16,327 nucleotides of DNA, from assembly GCA_018985225.1 (NCBI GenBank), contig JADGIF010000165.1:1-16327 (forward strand), written 5' to 3'. The stretch's first letter is position 1, and each line of letters starts with the position of its first letter. This document shows, piece after piece, positions 15,089 to 16,327 of this stretch. Both the position numbers and the translations under genes were made by a program. The notes under the pieces were generated by a model. That model did no database searches and was not told where the DNA came from. It worked only from the letters and a program-made list of their open reading frames with translations. The stretch comes from Amoeboradix gromovi (Eukaryota; Sanchytriomycota; Sanchytriomycetes; Sanchytriales; Sanchytriaceae).

Positions 15089-15769
15089 TAAATTAGTCGC
15101 TTGGCCATAAAAAATTGGCGTAGATAGTAGACTTGCCACACTCCGACTGCAATTAAAACCCCTATACTGAACAAAGAATAGCTAGTAACTCTAGCTAGTG
15201 CTTCTTCTATATTAGTAAGAAAAACCATTGACATCTCTAAGATAAACCTCCTTGTTCTTTAACTCTTCCATTTGCTCCACAATTTCCTTGGCAACATCTG
15301 CAATTTTCTTCAAATCTGTTTCCATTGGCTTTAGTTTTTCTTTTGTATCTTGCTCCGCAAACGACTCATGTATATCCATACCGGTGCCAATACTAAACTC
15401 AACTGGTGTATAAAGTGAGCTTCTTGAGGGTGAGTTGCCTTTATAAACATTTGTAAAACAGAAAAGAATGTTCGCAAATTTGTGAGTTTTAAAAGTAAAA
15501 GTGCCCTCTTTCGAAAGGGAACTCTTGCTGTAGTACACATTATCATGAATATCAGTACTGTCTTTATCCTCAAAGGGCTGAACTGGGCTATCAAATACTT
15601 TAAGATCTATTAACTGTTCAGGCTGGTTTTGAAGAATGTACTTTCCCTTCACTTTTGTAGAGTCCGCAACATATTCAGATAAACAAAACTTGTACTCTGT
15701 ACCTGTCGATGGAACATTCAATTGAAACTTAATGGAATAAACAGAAAGCAGCAACAGTAATTGAAACAT
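15088..15769 (-). CDS. ERV25: p24 family cargo receptor, delta/TMED10 (Erv25) type, two exons
   Basis: Two exons (15769-15226 and 15206-15088) give a 220-aa type I membrane protein of the early secretory pathway. p24 proteins cycle in COPI/COPII vesicles and select cargo such as GPI-anchored proteins. Visible features: signal peptide (about 1-15); GOLD beta-sandwich with its two disulfide Cys (C29, C104); helical stalk with KEKLKPMETDL, close to TMED10; the RDxNE segment before the membrane; a transmembrane helix (about 192-209) ending VWQVYYLRQFF; cytosolic Phe pair (213-214) and KRLI end, the usual COPII and COPI sorting signals. Without the inferred intron the protein would stop after residue 185 and lack its membrane anchor. 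An out-of-frame ATG lies 10 nt upstream of the chosen ATG; only the chosen start gives a signal peptide. Confidence 0.9.
15207..15225 (-). other. ERV25: Inferred 19-nt spliceosomal intron in the p24 gene
   Basis: The segment GTTTTTCTTACTAATATAG begins with GT, ends with AG and contains TTACTAAT, a branch-point-like element, close to the acceptor. It carries an in-frame TAA. Removing exactly these 19 nt joins AAT-G to AA and yields RDVNEEALARV followed by a textbook p24 membrane helix and tail. The other GT upstream (26-nt option) puts the downstream exon in the wrong frame. Splicing is inferred from the protein family, not observed. Confidence 0.82.
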
Positions 15770-16118
15770 TGGAGATCATTGCCAATGACAAACTCTAGAA
15801 AAATTTAGAAAGTCTTTGAAAAAAATCACATACTTGTCAGAAATACTCTAGGCAGCAACCGTTTGTTAAGAGTTATAGTTGTTTCGTTATAACCTTGGGA
15901 AAAACCATAAGCAATCTTGTTCTACTATGTTATTTAGCTAATTTCTTCTTCATAATATCAAAATGGCCCTTTTTGTAGAGTCAATAATGCTGCTACCCTT
16001 TTAGATTGCGTCATATTCTCGATCATTCTTTATCGTCATGTTTAATCTTCGATGCCAGTAATTTCACTAACTAAAAGTTTCTGTAATCAATCTGCTTTTG
16101 GGACATCAAATATAAAAA
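15770..16118. other. Non-coding region upstream of p24
   Basis: This stretch of about 350 bp lies between the p24 start and the stop of the next minus-strand gene. I see no ORF longer than about 20 codons that looks real. It holds the palindrome at 15776-15788, a weak 6-bp inverted repeat (GTTATA/TATAAC) near 15880-15900, and most of the right copy of the dispersed repeat. The rest is AT-rich without recognisable RNA gene boxes. Confidence 0.5.
15776..15788. promoter_or_regulatory. CCAAT-containing palindrome before p24
   Basis: TCATTG and CAATGA form a perfect 6-bp inverted repeat around one central base, 6 bp upstream of the p24 ATG. It contains CCAAT (+) / ATTGG (-), the core of NF-Y/HAP sites, and also the out-of-frame upstream ATG. 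Its closeness to the start codon makes a classical CCAAT-box role uncertain. Confidence 0.25.
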
Positions 16119-16126
16119 CTAGACTA
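16099..16126 (-). repeat. Diverged 28-bp repeat, right copy
   Basis: On the minus strand this reads TAGTCTAGTTTTTA, 6 nt, ATGTCCCA, matching the + strand copy at 92-119 with identical spacing. It overlaps the stop codon of the partial gene at the right edge (TAG at 16121-16119) and extends into its 3' UTR. The shared AAACTTTTA follows 26 nt after the start of ATGTCCCA, against 27 nt in the left copy. Confidence 0.6.
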
Positions 16127-16327
16127 ACTCGTTTTTAAAGGTGCTCCATAAGGAAGAAATGCTATCATTAATAAAAGATCTTCTATTATACCAGTTTTCT
16201 TTCATTGATTGTATTCCCCTTTTTAAAATAAAACTAGAAGACCCTGCATCTCGTTCAAATATATGAGGTCTTTGAGCATCTAGGCAAAAGGTGCATTTTC
16301 TTAGACGGTACTCTTTTCCAGAGTCAT
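16119..16327 (-). CDS. 3' end of an unidentified gene (partial)
   Basis: A minus-strand frame open from the right window edge gives 68 codons before TAG, with no start inside the window that would be meaningful. The fragment has a Cys-x2-Cys pair in a basic setting (RLRKCTFCLDAQRP) and then a mixed amphipathic C-terminus ending KNELV. The amino acid mix looks protein-like, and gene density here favours a real gene. I cannot assign a family. CxxC could be half of a zinc site whose other half lies outside the window. Confidence 0.5.
   Translation of the reverse strand, partial: DSGKEYRLRKCTFCLDAQRPHIFERDAGSSSFILKRGIQSMKENWYNRRSFINDSISSLWSTFKNELV

Noticed and set aside
15207-15232. 26-nt intron using the upstream GT
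   Set aside because: Joining these exons shifts the downstream exon out of frame and meets a stop within a few codons; the 19-nt option restores the conserved RDxNE segment.
15212-15769. p24 as a 185-aa secreted or truncated protein
   Set aside because: The membrane helix and sorting tail are encoded directly downstream in perfect form, so an intron explains the stop better than truncation.
15960-16060. Short minus-strand ORFs of 12-18 codons starting with ATG
   Set aside because: They are too short, have no conserved motif and cannot be joined into a longer frame by a convincing mini-intron.
92-16126. Terminal inverted repeats of a 16-kb transposon
   Set aside because: No transposase is present, the genes inside are housekeeping-type, the right copy lies over a stop codon, and the copies are short and diverged.

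Overview
This looks like nuclear DNA from a compact, AT-rich eukaryotic genome. Every recognisable protein family here is eukaryotic: a eukaryotic RNA-silencing RNA polymerase, a p24 cargo receptor, a BRICK1-like actin-regulatory subunit and a HAL3-type flavoprotein. Genes are packed with gaps of 16-35 bp, 3' ends are very short, and the one intron I can infer is only 19 nt. The standard genetic code fits all genes. The lineage cannot be settled by reading alone. An early-diverging fungal-side lineage with phagotrophic or amoeboid ancestry (rozellid/aphelid type) is my first guess; amoebozoan or rhizarian origin remains possible.

Layout. Positions 1-257 are non-coding. A + strand gene (258-3275) encodes a 1005-aa type I membrane protein with three copies of a Cys-capped, plant-like leucine-rich-repeat ectodomain. 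A 348-bp convergent spacer (3276-3623) holds several hairpins. A giant minus-strand gene (3624 to about 11222) encodes about 2530 aa. It is divergently paired, with only 16 bp between ATGs, with a + strand phosphopantothenoylcysteine decarboxylase gene (11239-11841), the coenzyme A pathway enzyme. Three minus-strand genes follow in tandem: BRICK1-like with a Pro/FG repeat tail (11876-12856), an unrecognised 724-aa beta-rich plus helical protein (12886-15060), and a p24 delta/TMED10-type protein in two exons (15088-15769). After about 350 bp of non-coding sequence, the 3' end of another minus-strand gene runs off the right edge (16119-16327).

The main discovery candidate is the giant gene. One uninterrupted reading frame joins Cys-rich modules that may resemble the RIG-I C-terminal domain, a Dicer/RIG-I-type SF2 helicase, a DLDGD-type RNA-dependent RNA polymerase (RdRP), a Cid12/CDE-1-type nucleotidyltransferase and about 460 unassigned residues. 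In fission yeast, nematodes and ciliates, comparable helicase, RdRP and nucleotidyltransferase activities are separate subunits of RNA-silencing complexes. Here they appear to be one polypeptide. Also notable are the 19-nt intron, required to restore the p24 transmembrane anchor, and a BRICK1 domain carrying a long FG/polyproline repeat tail.

The genes do not form a pathway. Their arrangement reflects compaction: shared spacers, AATAAA signals at or just after stop codons, and a common TTTTTAARGCCA motif just before two downstream start codons.
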